Below, in pieces: positions 8,194 to 17,726 of a stretch of DNA of 64,000 nucleotides. The notes under the pieces were generated by a model that ran no database searches, was not told where the DNA came from, and saw nothing but the letters and a program-made list of their open reading frames with translations. Numbering within the stretch: position 1 is the first letter of the stretch; the number at the start of each line of letters is the position of its first letter. The position numbers were made by a program, and so were the translations under genes. Source of the stretch: Vibrio sp. J1-1 (GTDB lineage: Bacteria > Pseudomonadota > Gammaproteobacteria > Enterobacterales > Vibrionaceae); contig NZ_JAKKCM010000001.1 in the NCBI RefSeq assembly GCF_021728395.1, positions 62,001-126,000 of the forward strand. The letters are read 5' to 3'.

Positions 8194-8467
8194 ACCGCTC
8201 CCAACTTAGAAAAACTGTTACTTACTGTGTCGACTCAATACGCGTTGTCTTTAGCGCTTTCGTCAGTTCAAAATCGAGCTTAACGCCAAATGACATTAAA
8301 ACATCAAACTAAATGCACTGTTCGTGCCAGCCATATGATGCTTTTACAGCGGTATTGATATCTATTTGGGCATTATCATCTCACTTTAGTGTAACAATCG
8401 GTTTTAATGGTTTTAGTCATCATCGTTAACCGATAAACTAGCGAAAATTTCTCAATCGAGCGTTAAT

Positions 8468-9100
8468 ATGTTCAAAAACATTTTGAAAGGCTTCGCTTTT
8501 GTTGCCGCGATGACGGCTCTCACAGCATGTGACAACGGCAATACACAGCCGCAACAAGGCAAACAATATCAAGTGCTGCCAGTCTCCCTTCAGGAATACC
8601 AACTTTCCCCTCTAACCGAGGCGTTCTCCTTAACCTGCGGTCACTGTCGCTCGATGGAAGAGTTTATTCCTCAATTAGAGTCTCTGACTGAGCAAGATGT
8701 TGAGAAGGTACATGTTACGTTTAACGACAGTGCCGAGATCAGTGCGATGATTTTCTATACGGCAGTGATGCAGTTAGAGACAACACCAGATAAAGCATTT
8801 ATGGCAGACCTTTTTGCAGCGGTACAAATGCCGCCTGAAGCAACCGCGAATGAACGTCAAGCAGCAGTAGAAAAGGCGTTTGAGTCTCGTAATCTGATTA
8901 GTCCTTATCAACTTGACGAAGCACAGCAAAAGCAGCTGTTCGAATACATCAACAAGGCTGATGAAATCACAACGCGTGGTCAGATCAACTCAGTACCAAC
9001 CTTTATCGTCAATGGTAAATATCAGGTGATTAGCAGCGGTCATGACAGCGTTGAAGCCATGTCTGAAACGATTAACTACTTACTAAAACAACCTAAATAG
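8468..9100 (+). CDS. DsbA-like thiol:disulfide lipoprotein
   Basis: This 210-residue protein is a thioredoxin-fold oxidoreductase of the DsbA type. It has a lipoprotein signal ending ALTAC, so it is probably membrane-bound in the periplasm. The active site is CGHC (LTCGHCRSMEEF) instead of the usual CPHC of DsbA, followed by the helical insert (about residues 85-160) and the cis-proline site SVPTF. A changed dipeptide between the cysteines usually shifts redox potential. It precedes the FKBP gene by 13 bp, so both may form an operon for folding of exported proteins. Confidence 0.9.
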   Translation: MFKNILKGFAFVAAMTALTACDNGNTQPQQGKQYQVLPVSLQEYQLSPLTEAFSLTCGHCRSMEEFIPQLESLTEQDVEKVHVTFNDSAEISAMIFYTAVMQLETTPDKAFMADLFAAVQMPPEATANERQAAVEKAFESRNLISPYQLDEAQQKQLFEYINKADEITTRGQINSVPTFIVNGKYQVISSGHDSVEAMSETINYLLKQPK

Positions 9101-9113
9101 ACAAGGAGCCAAC

Positions 9114-9587
9114 GTGTCTAAATTTTTGTTTCCTCTTATTATTTTTATTCTGGCGGCATTTTTCATTTACCGCACCTGGACAAACCATAAAGTGGCGGAT
9201 GAAAACTTTGCCAAGGGACAAGCATTCTTACTAGAAAACGCCAATAAAGAAGGGGTCATCACAACAGAAAGTGGCCTGCAATATATGGTGCTAGAGAAAG
9301 GCACGGGTGACGTTCACCCGACAGCAACAAGCAAAGTAAAAGTGCATTACCACGGCACACTCATCGATGGAACGGTATTCGACAGTTCAGTAAATCGTGG
9401 TGAGCCAATCTCATTCGGTCTAAACCAAGTGATTAAAGGCTGGCAAGAGGGTGTTCAGTACATGGTAGAAGGTGAGAAAATTCGCTTGTTCGTACCAAGC
9501 ACACTCGGTTACGGTAAAAGTGGTACAGGCCCAATTCCACCAGCAAGTACGTTGATTTTTGATATTGAGTTGCTAGAAATTCAATAA
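9114..9587 (+). CDS. FKBP-type peptidyl-prolyl isomerase, membrane-anchored
   Basis: The 157-residue product starts at GTG with AAGGAG five bases before it. An N-terminal helix (FLFPLIIFILAAFFIY) anchors it, then a linker leads to an FKBP domain of about 110 residues: VKVHYHGTLIDGTVFDSS, FGLNQVIKGWQEGVQYM and GYGKSGTGPIPPASTLIFDIELL. Residues of the FK506 pocket (Y, F, D, W, Y) are kept, so it should be an active prolyl isomerase, acting at the periplasmic side. It follows the DsbA-like gene closely, both being folding factors. Confidence 0.93.
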   Translation: MSKFLFPLIIFILAAFFIYRTWTNHKVADENFAKGQAFLLENANKEGVITTESGLQYMVLEKGTGDVHPTATSKVKVHYHGTLIDGTVFDSSVNRGEPISFGLNQVIKGWQEGVQYMVEGEKIRLFVPSTLGYGKSGTGPIPPASTLIFDIELLEIQ

Positions 9588-9597
9588 TTAAACATTC

Positions 9598-9628
9598 AAA
9601 CGCCGGATTACTACAATCCGGCGTTTTT
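9598..9628. terminator. Bidirectional terminator
   Basis: A 9-bp stem CGCCGGATT/AATCCGGCG with A- and T-runs on both sides lies between the convergent FKBP and heme O synthase genes. Confidence 0.9.
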
Positions 9629-9642
9629 CTATTCAAAAAGGT

Positions 9643-10551
9643 TCAAACCATTGAGAAATCGATATTGTGATCAGCGAGTAAAGCAATAAACAACACCAAC
9701 AAGTGGTAGATGGAAAACTTAAAGGTTTCTATCGCACTCCTTTCTTCCGGCGCAAACTTCAGTTTCCAAGCGTGGTAAATAAAGCCAGCGTTAAGAAGAA
9801 GTGAGGTAAAAAGATAAATAAAGCCCACCATACCGACCAAAACTGGCATCACACAAACCAAAGTAAGAAGTACGGAATACAACAAAATTGAGGTTTTGGT
9901 GTATTCGATACCATGTGTAACCGGAAGCATTGGAATATCTACCTTCCTATACTCTTCCACTCTGTGAATCGCGAGCGCCCAAAAATGGGGTGGCGTCCAG
10001 ATGAAGATGATCATTACCAAAAGCCAGGCATTGCCGTGCAATTCTCCAGTTACCGCTGTCCATCCTAACAGCGGCGGCATCGCACCAGCTATCCCCGCGA
10101 TCACAATATTTTGTGGCGTAGCCCGTTTTAGGTACATGGTGTAAACAACCGCATACCCAAGCAGACTCAATAATGTCAACCATGCGGTCAGCGGGTTTAC
10201 CCAAGCGTACAGCATGACAAACCCAGCCCCCCCTAAACCAACCGCGAATATCACCACGGACAGCGGGTTGGTGTCACCAGAAGGCAACGGACGTTTGTGC
10301 GTACGTGCCATTCGAGCGTCTATATTACGGTCGATCAGGTGATTAAATGCCGCAGCAGAACCTGCCATCAAACCTATTCCAGCGAGCCCTATCACAGCTT
10401 TTAGCCAAGGGAACACAGCCACGGGAGCTAGGCTCATACCAACGACGGCAGTCACCAGCATAAGTGCCACCACTTTCGGCTTGGTGAGTTTTAGGTAAGT
10501 AGAACCGATTCGCTTTTGTCCCTCTAAAGACAACGCAATTTCTTTATTCAT
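9643..10551 (-). CDS. ctaB: Heme O synthase (protoheme IX farnesyltransferase)
   Basis: This UbiA-type enzyme adds a farnesyl chain to heme b to give heme O, the precursor of the heme A used by the oxidase in this cluster. The 302-residue polytopic protein has the first aspartate motif in [21 protein letters not shown] (split here as [15 protein letters not shown] and HKRPLP) and [10 protein letters not shown], both diagnostic. It overlaps the heme A synthase gene by 8 bp and is the last gene of the oxidase cluster; a terminator follows. Length is as in the family (about 290-305). Confidence 0.96.
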   Translation of the reverse strand: MNKEIALSLEGQKRIGSTYLKLTKPKVVALMLVTAVVGMSLAPVAVFPWLKAVIGLAGIGLMAGSAAAFNHLIDRNIDARMARTHKRPLPSGDTNPLSVVIFAVGLGGAGFVMLYAWVNPLTAWLTLLSLLGYAVVYTMYLKRATPQNIVIAGIAGAMPPLLGWTAVTGELHGNAWLLVMIIFIWTPPHFWALAIHRVEEYRKVDIPMLPVTHGIEYTKTSILLYSVLLTLVCVMPVLVGMVGFIYLFTSLLLNAGFIYHAWKLKFAPEERSAIETFKFSIYHLLVLFIALLADHNIDFSMV

Positions 10552-11563
10552 AGCGAACTCCTTTCGCTTGATGACTCCACTGAGTTTTTCCCTGCCACAA
10601 GTAGAACTGACTCACACAAATCAAGCTCAACATAATCGCAGCGCCTAGTGTATGGGCCACTGCGACGTAGATAGGTAACTGAAAAACAACATTACTCACT
10701 CCGAGCATGATTTGACAGATGAGCGCAAGTCCAATCCACATTCCAAGGTTTCGCGAGTGATGAGACTCTTGTTTAACCAACAGCACACAATAAGTAGCGA
10801 CCACCAACGCAGTAATTATGGCTCCAATTCGATGGCTCACGTGTATGGTCATTCTGGCCGGATATTCTAAAACACCAAATTCGTAATTTTCGAATCCGGC
10901 TTGCCACAGTGAAAACGCTTCTTTCCAAGATAGATAACTCATCCAATCGCCTTCACAAATGGGCAATGTCGTACACATCAACGCGGCATAGTTTGAAGAA
11001 GTCCAGCCGCCAAGCAGCACCTGTAAGAGCACCACCGCAAAGGCGACCATTGACAACATACGTACTGTGTTGGTAGACGGTGAAAAATAGAGATTCCCTC
11101 TCGCTTTGAGTTGGCAATAAAATACCGCTTGCATTGCCAACAATGTGAAACCACCCAACAAATGAAGCATAACCACTACAGGCATCAGTTTGAGAGTGAC
11201 GGTCCACATCCCTAACAAAGCCTGCCCTACCACCAACAGGCAGAGCATAAAAGGTATGGAAGCGTTAACCCGCTCTGAACGTGATGCAATAACAGCCATA
11301 ACAAGAATCACAATCCCAAGCGTCCCGGCGAAATAACGATGGATCATCTCCAGCCACGCTTTTCCATGTTCAACCGCACGCTCAGGAAAGTTCAGGTTGG
11401 CTCTTGCGACGTCGTCTTCGTGATGGGGAACGGACAAATGACCATAACAACCCGGCCAGTCAGGGCAACCTAGACCAGCATCGGACAAACGTGTATACGC
11501 ACCGAGCATGATCACTACCAATGTAAGACATAAGCTTATTCTCACTAGTCGAATTAATGTCAT
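10544..11563 (-). CDS. ctaA: Heme A synthase (COX15/CtaA family)
   Basis: This membrane enzyme oxidises the C8 methyl of heme O to the formyl group of heme A. The 339-residue protein has eight predicted helices. The family motifs are [18 protein letters not shown], the first heme-ligand region ([14 protein letters not shown]), [10 protein letters not shown], a Cys pair ([11 protein letters not shown]) and HVSHRIGA. The cysteine pairs near the periplasm and the histidines in helices are retained. It lies between the Sco-like gene and ctaB, in the same transcription unit. Confidence 0.96.
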   Translation of the reverse strand: MTLIRLVRISLCLTLVVIMLGAYTRLSDAGLGCPDWPGCYGHLSVPHHEDDVARANLNFPERAVEHGKAWLEMIHRYFAGTLGIVILVMAVIASRSERVNASIPFMLCLLVVGQALLGMWTVTLKLMPVVVMLHLLGGFTLLAMQAVFYCQLKARGNLYFSPSTNTVRMLSMVAFAVVLLQVLLGGWTSSNYAALMCTTLPICEGDWMSYLSWKEAFSLWQAGFENYEFGVLEYPARMTIHVSHRIGAIITALVVATYCVLLVKQESHHSRNLGMWIGLALICQIMLGVSNVVFQLPIYVAVAHTLGAAIMLSLICVSQFYLWQGKTQWSHQAKGVRYE

Positions 11564-11571
11564 GGTTCCCC

Positions 11572-12108
11572 CTATCCCACTCGGGATAATTTAAGCAGTT
11601 TGCGTAAATCAGCCAGCATATCCTTGCTGAGCTTGACCAAATCTTCGTTTGGCTTTGGTGTGTAAGACATAACTAACTGCCCCAACGGGTCAACGATGAC
11701 CACTTGTCCCTGTGCCACTATTTCCGCTACTAACGCGTTAATCGCCATCTTCTCCATTGATGCCTCTACCGAGTCTGAAGATTCCGATGTCCATAACACA
11801 GGTACCACGCGATCTTGGTATTTCCCTAAGGCGATGTGACTTTGTTTAAGCAGATGCAACTGTTGTTGGCACTGCTGCTCACAACGATTGGGAACCACAT
11901 ACGCCAATTGCCACCCGTTTACCGTTTGCGGGGCTACTTGCCCTAATTGCTCTAACGTGGTGTAAGGCTCAATCAGTTTACCTCGATTTGTCACACCACT
12001 CTGATACCAGCCCTGAATCAAAATTAGCTTGGCGACAAGTGCTGGAAGGGCAAACAAGCACACTAATGCAATCAGGACAAAACGCCCTCTTGTTACTTTC
12101 GACGTCAT
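11572..12108 (-). CDS. Sco-like thioredoxin-fold oxidase assembly protein
   Basis: The 178-residue protein has an N-terminal membrane anchor (FVLIALVCLFALPALVAKLIL) and a periplasmic thioredoxin-like domain. NRCEQQCQQQLHLL gives a CxxxC pair at the position of the copper-binding CxxxC of Sco proteins, and VVIVDPLGQLVMSYTP resembles their late strands. A Sco-type histidine ligand is not obvious. It sits between SURF1 and ctaA in the oxidase cluster, so a role in making or reducing the CuA site is likely. The gene overlaps SURF1 by 4 bp. I call it Sco-like from motif and context, with moderate certainty. Confidence 0.7.
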   Translation of the reverse strand: MTSKVTRGRFVLIALVCLFALPALVAKLILIQGWYQSGVTNRGKLIEPYTTLEQLGQVAPQTVNGWQLAYVVPNRCEQQCQQQLHLLKQSHIALGKYQDRVVPVLWTSESSDSVEASMEKMAINALVAEIVAQGQVVIVDPLGQLVMSYTPKPNEDLVKLSKDMLADLRKLLKLSRVG

Positions 12109-12872
12109 TTTTCACCTCCATGTGATGAGACACCCCTTAACCAACGAATAAAAACCACAACGGTTAGCAAGAAAAACACGCCAGCCATAGCAAACCACTG
12201 AACGGAATAACCAAAATGTTTATCACTTGTCAGTGGTAATGGGTTCCATGGAAATTCGTAAGGCCAGTTCTCTAGATTGTCAGGCTGTAAAACCGCAGGC
12301 ATTAATTCGATATTTAACATCTCATTCAGCTGAGAAATATTGAGATTTTGTACTCGAATGGACTCGCCCAGCTCAGGCATCAATTCGGAACTCAATGGGT
12401 TCATTGATTTGCGGTATAAACGTCCTGTTACCACAGCAGGCGCGTCTAACTCTTTGACAATAGGCAACTCAGAACGGGAGCGTTCTCCCTCTACAAAACC
12501 AAGTTCCATGAGTGCTAATATGTTCTGCTGCTGACTAACGGATACGACCTGATAAGCGAGATAACCCACTTTTCCGTTGTAGGTTTGGTTGTCCAATAAA
12601 ATTACAGGTAAAGGCTCTGGGGTCACTTGAGCTTCAACCTTGACGCCAATGACGCTTTCTTCACGCCAGTCATTGTTATCAACTACGACATGCATTTGCT
12701 TATGAGGTAAGTCAGCTCTCGCGAGGATCGTCTGCTCAAGCGCTTGTTTCTCCTCACCTCTCTCTAATTGCCAAAAGCCCAGTTTGACCAACAGAGAAAA
12801 CACAGCCACAGTTAAACAAACTACAGCCCAAAACCGCTTCGATAAAAGTAGCGTTAAAACCGGAGGTTCCAT
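12105..12872 (-). CDS. SURF1 family cytochrome oxidase assembly protein
   Basis: SURF1 helps insert heme A into subunit I. The 255-residue protein has a helix near the N-terminus (FWAVVCLTVAVFSLLVKLGFWQL contains the signature GFWQLERGEEK), a periplasmic domain with VLLDNQTYNGKVGYLAYQVV, LMELGFVEG, VVTGRLYR, and a closing helix HFGYSVQWFAMAGVFFLLTVVVF, read here in parts. HFGYSVQWF is the family hallmark. The ATG at 12872 overlaps the opposite-strand start of the small DUF2909 gene. An upstream ATG at 12923 has GAGG nine bases ahead and would give a longer protein and a 53-bp overlap, so the start is uncertain. Confidence 0.88.
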   Translation of the reverse strand: MEPPVLTLLLSKRFWAVVCLTVAVFSLLVKLGFWQLERGEEKQALEQTILARADLPHKQMHVVVDNNDWREESVIGVKVEAQVTPEPLPVILLDNQTYNGKVGYLAYQVVSVSQQQNILALMELGFVEGERSRSELPIVKELDAPAVVTGRLYRKSMNPLSSELMPELGESIRVQNLNISQLNEMLNIELMPAVLQPDNLENWPYEFPWNPLPLTSDKHFGYSVQWFAMAGVFFLLTVVVFIRWLRGVSSHGGEK

Positions 12873-13107
12873 GTCCACCGTATTCTTGTTCAAATTGACG
12901 CTCATCCTTTTGCTACTTTTCATTATATTCAACCTCGCCAAAGCGCTTATCGAAATGGTTCGTGAAGACCAAGACAATGCCGATCGTGACCATAAACCCA
13001 TGAGCCACTATTTAGGTCGACGTGTCATGTTTTCCGCTTTAGTCGTCATCCTGCTACTTATCGCCCTCACTTCTGGATGGATTGACCCGAACCCTCGTCC
13101 TTACTAA
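12871..13107 (+). CDS. DUF2909-like small twin-helix membrane protein
   Basis: The 78-residue product has two membrane helices (FKLTLILLLLFIIFNLAKAL and VMFSALVVILLLIALTSGW) joined by an acidic loop (MVREDQDNADRDHK). It resembles the DUF2909 'twin transmembrane' family that accompanies aa3-type oxidase clusters. GGAGG stands four bases before the ATG at 12871. It is the only gene of the cluster on the plus strand and lies between SURF1 and coxC. It ends 15 bp before the end of coxC. Its function is unknown; a role in oxidase assembly or stability is inferred from its position. Confidence 0.8.
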   Translation: MSTVFLFKLTLILLLLFIIFNLAKALIEMVREDQDNADRDHKPMSHYLGRRVMFSALVVILLLIALTSGWIDPNPRPY

Positions 13108-13121
13108 TGCCTGAGTATGGA

Positions 13122-14006
13122 CTAGAGCACATAAACAAAGACAAACAGGCACAACCAAACCACATCAACAAAGTGCCAGTACCAACTGCCTGCTTGAAAA
13201 GCAAAATGGTTGTTCGGAGAAAAGTGGTCCTTCGCAATTCTGAACAGCAACACGATTAAGAAAATAGTTCCAAGACAAACGTGCATGCCGTGGAAACCCG
13301 TCAGCATAAAGAAGGTATTGCCGTAAACCCCAGATTGCAGGGTCAGCCCCATTTCCTGATAAGCATGGATGTACTCTTCCGCCTGGTAAAACAGGAAAAA
13401 GCCCGCAAGAATAATGGTGATTTCCAACCAAACCACCAACGCTGTACGTTTATTTTGCTCCAAGCTGATATGCGCCATATGTAAGGTAACGGAAGAGAGC
13501 AAAAGAATGATGGTGTTGGTCAGAGGAATTCCTTGCCACGGCATTGCTTGGGTGGTTTCGCCACTAGGCGTGGTCGTCAGTGGCCATATCGCTTCAAAAC
13601 TGGGCCAGAGAACCTCGTTGGTCATAAAGTTGTTGTCCGCCCCGCCCAACCAAGGCACCGAAATCATTCTCGCGTAGAACAGCGCGCCAAAGAATGCGCC
13701 AAAGAACATCACTTCAGAGAAAATAAACCAGCTCATACCCTGACGAAAAGAACGAGTAATTTGGGAGCTGTACTTACCTGTCAGGGACTCGGTAATCACA
13801 TTGCTAAACCAGCCAGCTAACATGTACAACAAAAACAGAAAACCCACAGCCAAAACGACACGACCAATCGAGCCTACCGGGCCTTCACTTTGGGTTCCCT
13901 GCACGGTCATACCTGCACCGACAGCGACTAAGAACAGAGCAAACGCACCAATAATTGGCCAGCTGCTTTGAGCAGGAACATAATAAGTCCCGGGTTTATT
14001 ACTCAT
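13122..14006 (-). CDS. coxC: Cytochrome c oxidase subunit III
   Basis: Subunit III of the aa3/caa3 oxidase, 294 residues with seven predicted helices. Family features include WFIFSEVMFFGAFFGALFYAR read as WFIFSEVMFFGAFFG, the helix HMAHISLEQNKR, EYIHAYQEMGLT, FFMLTGFHGMHVCLG and the end FQAGSWYWHFVDVVWLCLF read as SWYWHFVDVVW. It stabilises subunit I and guides protons. It follows ctaG by 49 bp on the minus strand. Length and motifs are normal. Confidence 0.96.
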   Translation of the reverse strand: MSNKPGTYYVPAQSSWPIIGAFALFLVAVGAGMTVQGTQSEGPVGSIGRVVLAVGFLFLLYMLAGWFSNVITESLTGKYSSQITRSFRQGMSWFIFSEVMFFGAFFGALFYARMISVPWLGGADNNFMTNEVLWPSFEAIWPLTTTPSGETTQAMPWQGIPLTNTIILLLSSVTLHMAHISLEQNKRTALVVWLEITIILAGFFLFYQAEEYIHAYQEMGLTLQSGVYGNTFFMLTGFHGMHVCLGTIFLIVLLFRIAKDHFSPNNHFAFQAGSWYWHFVDVVWLCLFVFVYVL

Positions 14007-14055
14007 AAGTTCTCTCCTTACAGACTAGTTGGTCTGTGTGTGTCTCTATGAGAGG

Positions 14056-14607
14056 CTAACTCCCTTCCGCTGGAGGCAGCTTGTAGAGTGTGTAAGACAG
14101 CGTTAACGTATTGATTGAGTCAGGAATATCAGGCTCAATGTAAAAAATCAGTGGCATTTGTGCGTGTTGATTGCCTTCCAACGGCTGCTGGTTGAAGCAG
14201 AAGCACTCGATCTTATTAAAGTAAGCTGCGCCGTTACCCGGTGACACAGACGGTACCGCCTGTCCAACCAATTTGTGCCCGCTCTCGTTAAACGCAAGGT
14301 ACTCGGTTTGGATAACCTGTCCGGGATGAACATCCATAGAAATGACTTTGGGTTTAAATTCCCAAGGCATATCCGGATTAACATGCGCCATAAACTCCAC
14401 TCGAATGGTGCGGCTTGTGTCTGGCTCCATACCTACTGGCTGAATCGCTGCCACTTCACTGGTTTTACCGTTGATTCCTAACGCATCACACATCACGTCA
14501 TACAAAGGAACTAAGGCAAAGCCAAAACCGAACATCAGCACCGTAGCAAGCAGTAGCTTGATGGTCAGTTTTCTGTTCGATGGGTTCGGTTTATCCACGC
14601 TCGCCAC
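14056..14607 (-). CDS. ctaG: Cytochrome c oxidase assembly protein Cox11/CtaG
   Basis: Cox11 delivers copper to the CuB site of subunit I. The 183-residue protein has one N-terminal membrane helix (LLLATVLMFGFGFALVPLYD) with the family site VPLYDVMCDALGINGKT, then a periplasmic immunoglobulin-like domain with NKIECFCFNQQPL, the CFCF copper-binding motif, and LPLIFYIEPD-like MPLIFYIEPDIP. It lies between ctaD (6 bp gap) and coxC in the oxidase operon. Complete and normal. Confidence 0.96.
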   Translation of the reverse strand: MASVDKPNPSNRKLTIKLLLATVLMFGFGFALVPLYDVMCDALGINGKTSEVAAIQPVGMEPDTSRTIRVEFMAHVNPDMPWEFKPKVISMDVHPGQVIQTEYLAFNESGHKLVGQAVPSVSPGNGAAYFNKIECFCFNQQPLEGNQHAQMPLIFYIEPDIPDSINTLTLSYTLYKLPPAEGS

Positions 14608-14613
14608 CTACAT

Positions 14614-16254
14614 TTAATCGACTTTAGGGGGAGTAGTGAAAGTATGATGCGGAGCCGGACTTGGCACTGTCCATTCCAGGCCTTCCGCTCGCTCCCAAGG
14701 TTTCGCCGTCGCTTTCTCACCACCACGAATGCATTTGATGACCACCCACAAGAAAATCAGTTGAGAAAGACCGAAGGCAAAACCACCGATGGATACAATT
14801 TGGTTGACGTCTGCAAACTGGATCGCGTAGTCCGGAATTCTTCGCGGCATACCAGCCAGCCCTAAAAAGTGCATTGGGAAGAACAGCACGTTGACCGAAA
14901 TCAGCGAACACCAGAAGTGCCAAAGACTCAATTTGTGGTCATACATATTGCCTGTCCATTTTGGAAGCCAGTAATAAGCCGCTGCCATAATGGAGAACAC
15001 CGCCCCAGAAACCAGCACGTAATGAAAGTGCGCAACCACAAAATAGGTATCGTGATATTGGAAATCAGCCGGAACGATAGCCAGCATCAGCCCCGAAAAA
15101 CCGCCAATGGTAAACAGCACGATAAATGCGATGGCAAATAACATTGGAGTTTCAAACGTCAGTGCACCGCGCCACATGGTCGCGACCCAGTTAAACACTT
15201 TCACCCCTGTTGGTACTGCAATCAGCATGGTGCAGTACATAAAGAACAGTTCAGCAAACACCGGCATACCGGTAGTGAACATGTGGTGAGCCCAAACCAA
15301 GAAGGAAAGCAGAGCGATACTGCAAGTTGCATACACCATAGAGTGATAACCAAAGAGCTTTTTACCACTGAAAGCTGGAATGATCGCAGAGACAATACCA
15401 AAGGATGGAAGAATCATGATGTACACTTCAGGGTGGCCAAAGAACCAGAAAATGTGTTGGAACATCACCGGGTCACCCCCACCAGCGGCATCAAAGAAGC
15501 TGGTGCCAAAGTACTTATCTGTGAGAACCATGGTTACCGCGCCAGCCAAAACGGGCATAACGGCGATAAGCAAAAATGCGGTGATCAGCCACGTCCAGAC
15601 AAACATCGGCATTTTGAACCAAGTCATGCCCGGAGCACGCATATTTACGATGGTCACGATGACGTTGATTGCCCCCATGATCGAGCTAATACCCATGATG
15701 TGTACAGAGAACACAAACAACGCGGTACTGTCCGGGCCATACGTGGTAGAAAGCGGCGCGTAGAATGTCCAGCCAAAGTTAGGCCCACCACCTGGTAAAA
15801 ACAGTGAGCTCAATAGAATGAGAAACGCAAAAGGCAAGATCCAAAAGCTCAAGTTATTCATGCGCGGTAAGGCCATATCTGGCGCACCAATCATCATCGG
15901 TATCATCCAGTTCGCCAAGCCAGTAAATGCTGGCATCACGGCACCAAATACCATCACCAAACCATGAACGGTCGTCATCTGGTTAAAGAACTCAGGATCC
16001 ACCAATTGTAAGCCTGGCTGAAACAGCTCAGCACGAATGACCATCGCCATTGCCCCGCCAGTGAGAAACATCGCAAAACTAAACCAGAGGTACAAAGTAC
16101 CGATGTCTTTATGATTGGTCGAATACAACCAACGAGCAAGACCTTTGGGTGCATGATGAACATCATGATCATCATCAAGAGCGATGGTTGAATTCGCCGA
16201 AGTTTGCGCTTCAACTGGTGCTGACTTCACGGCTTTTTCTGCTGGCTTGCTCAT
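14614..16254 (-). CDS. ctaD: Cytochrome c oxidase subunit I
   Basis: This catalytic subunit carries heme a and the heme a3-CuB site and pumps protons. The 546-residue, 12-helix protein has the heme a ligand region (TTVHGLVMVFGAVMPAF), the CuB/Tyr site WFFGHPEVYIMILP with the cross-linked His-Tyr pair, HHMFTTG, and the heme a3 ligands in DTYFVVAHFHYVL. The glutamate/tyrosine pattern HPEVY marks an A-type heme-copper oxidase. It overlaps coxB by 4 bp. A His/Asp-rich N-terminus (DDDHDVHHAPKG) precedes the first helix. Confidence 0.97.
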   Translation of the reverse strand: MSKPAEKAVKSAPVEAQTSANSTIALDDDHDVHHAPKGLARWLYSTNHKDIGTLYLWFSFAMFLTGGAMAMVIRAELFQPGLQLVDPEFFNQMTTVHGLVMVFGAVMPAFTGLANWMIPMMIGAPDMALPRMNNLSFWILPFAFLILLSSLFLPGGGPNFGWTFYAPLSTTYGPDSTALFVFSVHIMGISSIMGAINVIVTIVNMRAPGMTWFKMPMFVWTWLITAFLLIAVMPVLAGAVTMVLTDKYFGTSFFDAAGGGDPVMFQHIFWFFGHPEVYIMILPSFGIVSAIIPAFSGKKLFGYHSMVYATCSIALLSFLVWAHHMFTTGMPVFAELFFMYCTMLIAVPTGVKVFNWVATMWRGALTFETPMLFAIAFIVLFTIGGFSGLMLAIVPADFQYHDTYFVVAHFHYVLVSGAVFSIMAAAYYWLPKWTGNMYDHKLSLWHFWCSLISVNVLFFPMHFLGLAGMPRRIPDYAIQFADVNQIVSIGGFAFGLSQLIFLWVVIKCIRGGEKATAKPWERAEGLEWTVPSPAPHHTFTTPPKVD

Positions 16255-17414
16255 ATTTCCTCCTTAGCACTCTTTTGTGCCTTAAAGGCATTGACGTCAG
16301 ATGCTTGAACGGTGTCGCCAGTGTCATTCCCCCACGCATTTCGTTGGTAGGTAATAACGGCAGCGATTTCCTGGTCACTCAGTTGGTTGGCAAAAGCTTG
16401 CATGGCGGTTCCGGTACGGCCATTCACTACGATACTAATGTGCTCATCCACACTTCCGGTCGCTACAGGACTGCCTTTAATTGCCGGGAATGCGCCAGGA
16501 ATACCTTCGCCACTGGCTTGATGGCAGACGGCACATCGAGCGGTATATATACCCTCACCTTGCGCCATCAGCTCATCCATGGATAAGTCTTGTGTTAATG
16601 CCTCTTGAGCAGCGGCTTTCTGAAGCGCGATTTCCTCTTTCTTGCCGGATAACCATTGATCAAACTCGTCTTCTGCCATCGCGTGTACCACGATTGGCAT
16701 GAACCCATGTGCGCGACCACAAAGCTCAGCACATTGGCCTCGGTACACTCCGGGGTCATCAATTCGTGTCCACGCTTCATTGATAAATCCAGGTACAGTG
16801 TCTTTCTTCACTGCAAAATCAGGTACCCACCACGAGTGAATCACATCGTCTGAAGTGAGAAGAAAACGTACTTTACGATTTACCGGAAGAACAAGCGGTT
16901 GATCCACTTCCAACAAGTAATGAGCACCTTTGGTTTCGATTCCGTCAATCTGCTTCTGGCTGGTAGCGAGCAGGCTAAAAAACTCGACGTCTTGACCAAA
17001 GTAGTTGTAGTGCCACTTCCACTGGGAGCCAGTGATTTTGATGGTGAGATCCGATTGGCTGGTGTCTTCCATTGCAACTAGGGTTTTGGTTGCGGGAATT
17101 GCCATCGCCACAAGAATGATGATAGGGATAATCGTCCAAATAATTTCCACTTTGGTGCTTTCGTGGAAATGCGCAGCAACTGCTCCTTTTGACTTGCGAT
17201 GACGAATGATGGAATAGAACATAACACCAAAGACAACTAGGGCAATCGCACAGCAAATATAGAAGATCAGCATATGCAATTCATACACTTGCTCACTGAT
17301 CGCTGTGACCCCTTTGGTCATATTGTAGTCATTGTCTTTTGACCATCCATAGGAGGAGAATGTGATTAAAATCACATTCAGTGTTAAGGCAAGAGTAGTC
17401 GCTAATCTTTTCAA
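16251..17414 (-). CDS. coxB: Cytochrome c oxidase subunit II with C-terminal cytochrome c (caa3 type)
   Basis: The 387-residue protein has a signal-like N-terminus, two helices, a cupredoxin domain with the CuA site (DVIHSWWVPDF and RGQCAELCGRAHGFM), then a cytochrome c domain with CAVCH at about residue 295 and a distal methionine region (TGTAMQAFANQLSDQEIAAV in part). This makes the enzyme a caa3 oxidase, which can take electrons from membrane-bound or soluble cytochrome c. It is the first gene of the minus-strand operon, so its upstream region (17415-17726) holds the main promoter. Confidence 0.96.
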   Translation of the reverse strand: MKRLATTLALTLNVILITFSSYGWSKDNDYNMTKGVTAISEQVYELHMLIFYICCAIALVVFGVMFYSIIRHRKSKGAVAAHFHESTKVEIIWTIIPIIILVAMAIPATKTLVAMEDTSQSDLTIKITGSQWKWHYNYFGQDVEFFSLLATSQKQIDGIETKGAHYLLEVDQPLVLPVNRKVRFLLTSDDVIHSWWVPDFAVKKDTVPGFINEAWTRIDDPGVYRGQCAELCGRAHGFMPIVVHAMAEDEFDQWLSGKKEEIALQKAAAQEALTQDLSMDELMAQGEGIYTARCAVCHQASGEGIPGAFPAIKGSPVATGSVDEHISIVVNGRTGTAMQAFANQLSDQEIAAVITYQRNAWGNDTGDTVQASDVNAFKAQKSAKEEI

Positions 17415-17726
17415 AAGATCTCTCCTCTGCTCAGCCGCTACGCTCTCACGAGCTTCCTTGCGTCCCGATGCAAATATCGAACAAATTTACGAAAAATCGC
17501 AAAAACTGCGATTTCAACACGGTTTGTTATATTTATGTTAAAAGGCTAGTTATAGTTCTAAAGTTCTTCAAGAAATAAAATGCGAATAAATTTTGTTCGA
17601 TAATTAAAAAATAAATTCAGTTTATCGATTGCTCTCTTTGAATTGGAATTGAGAACCATTTACATTAATTGCAAACTATGACGTAAAGTCGAAACAGGTA
17701 GGTTCCCCACCTAAGGAAAGACAGAC
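17415..17726. other. Divergent promoter region: oxidase operon / phosphosugar mutase
   Basis: This AT-rich 312-bp gap separates the divergent coxB and mutase genes and must carry promoters for both. I see no ORF, terminator or clear named operator. A good ribosome site (AAGGAAAGA) precedes the mutase. Confidence 0.4.

Noticed and set aside
13281..15798. Many long plus-strand frames across the oxidase genes (such as 15283-15798)
   Set aside because: They are antisense shadows of coxC and ctaD caused by codon bias; no ribosome site, no homology, and the opposite frames have clear family motifs.
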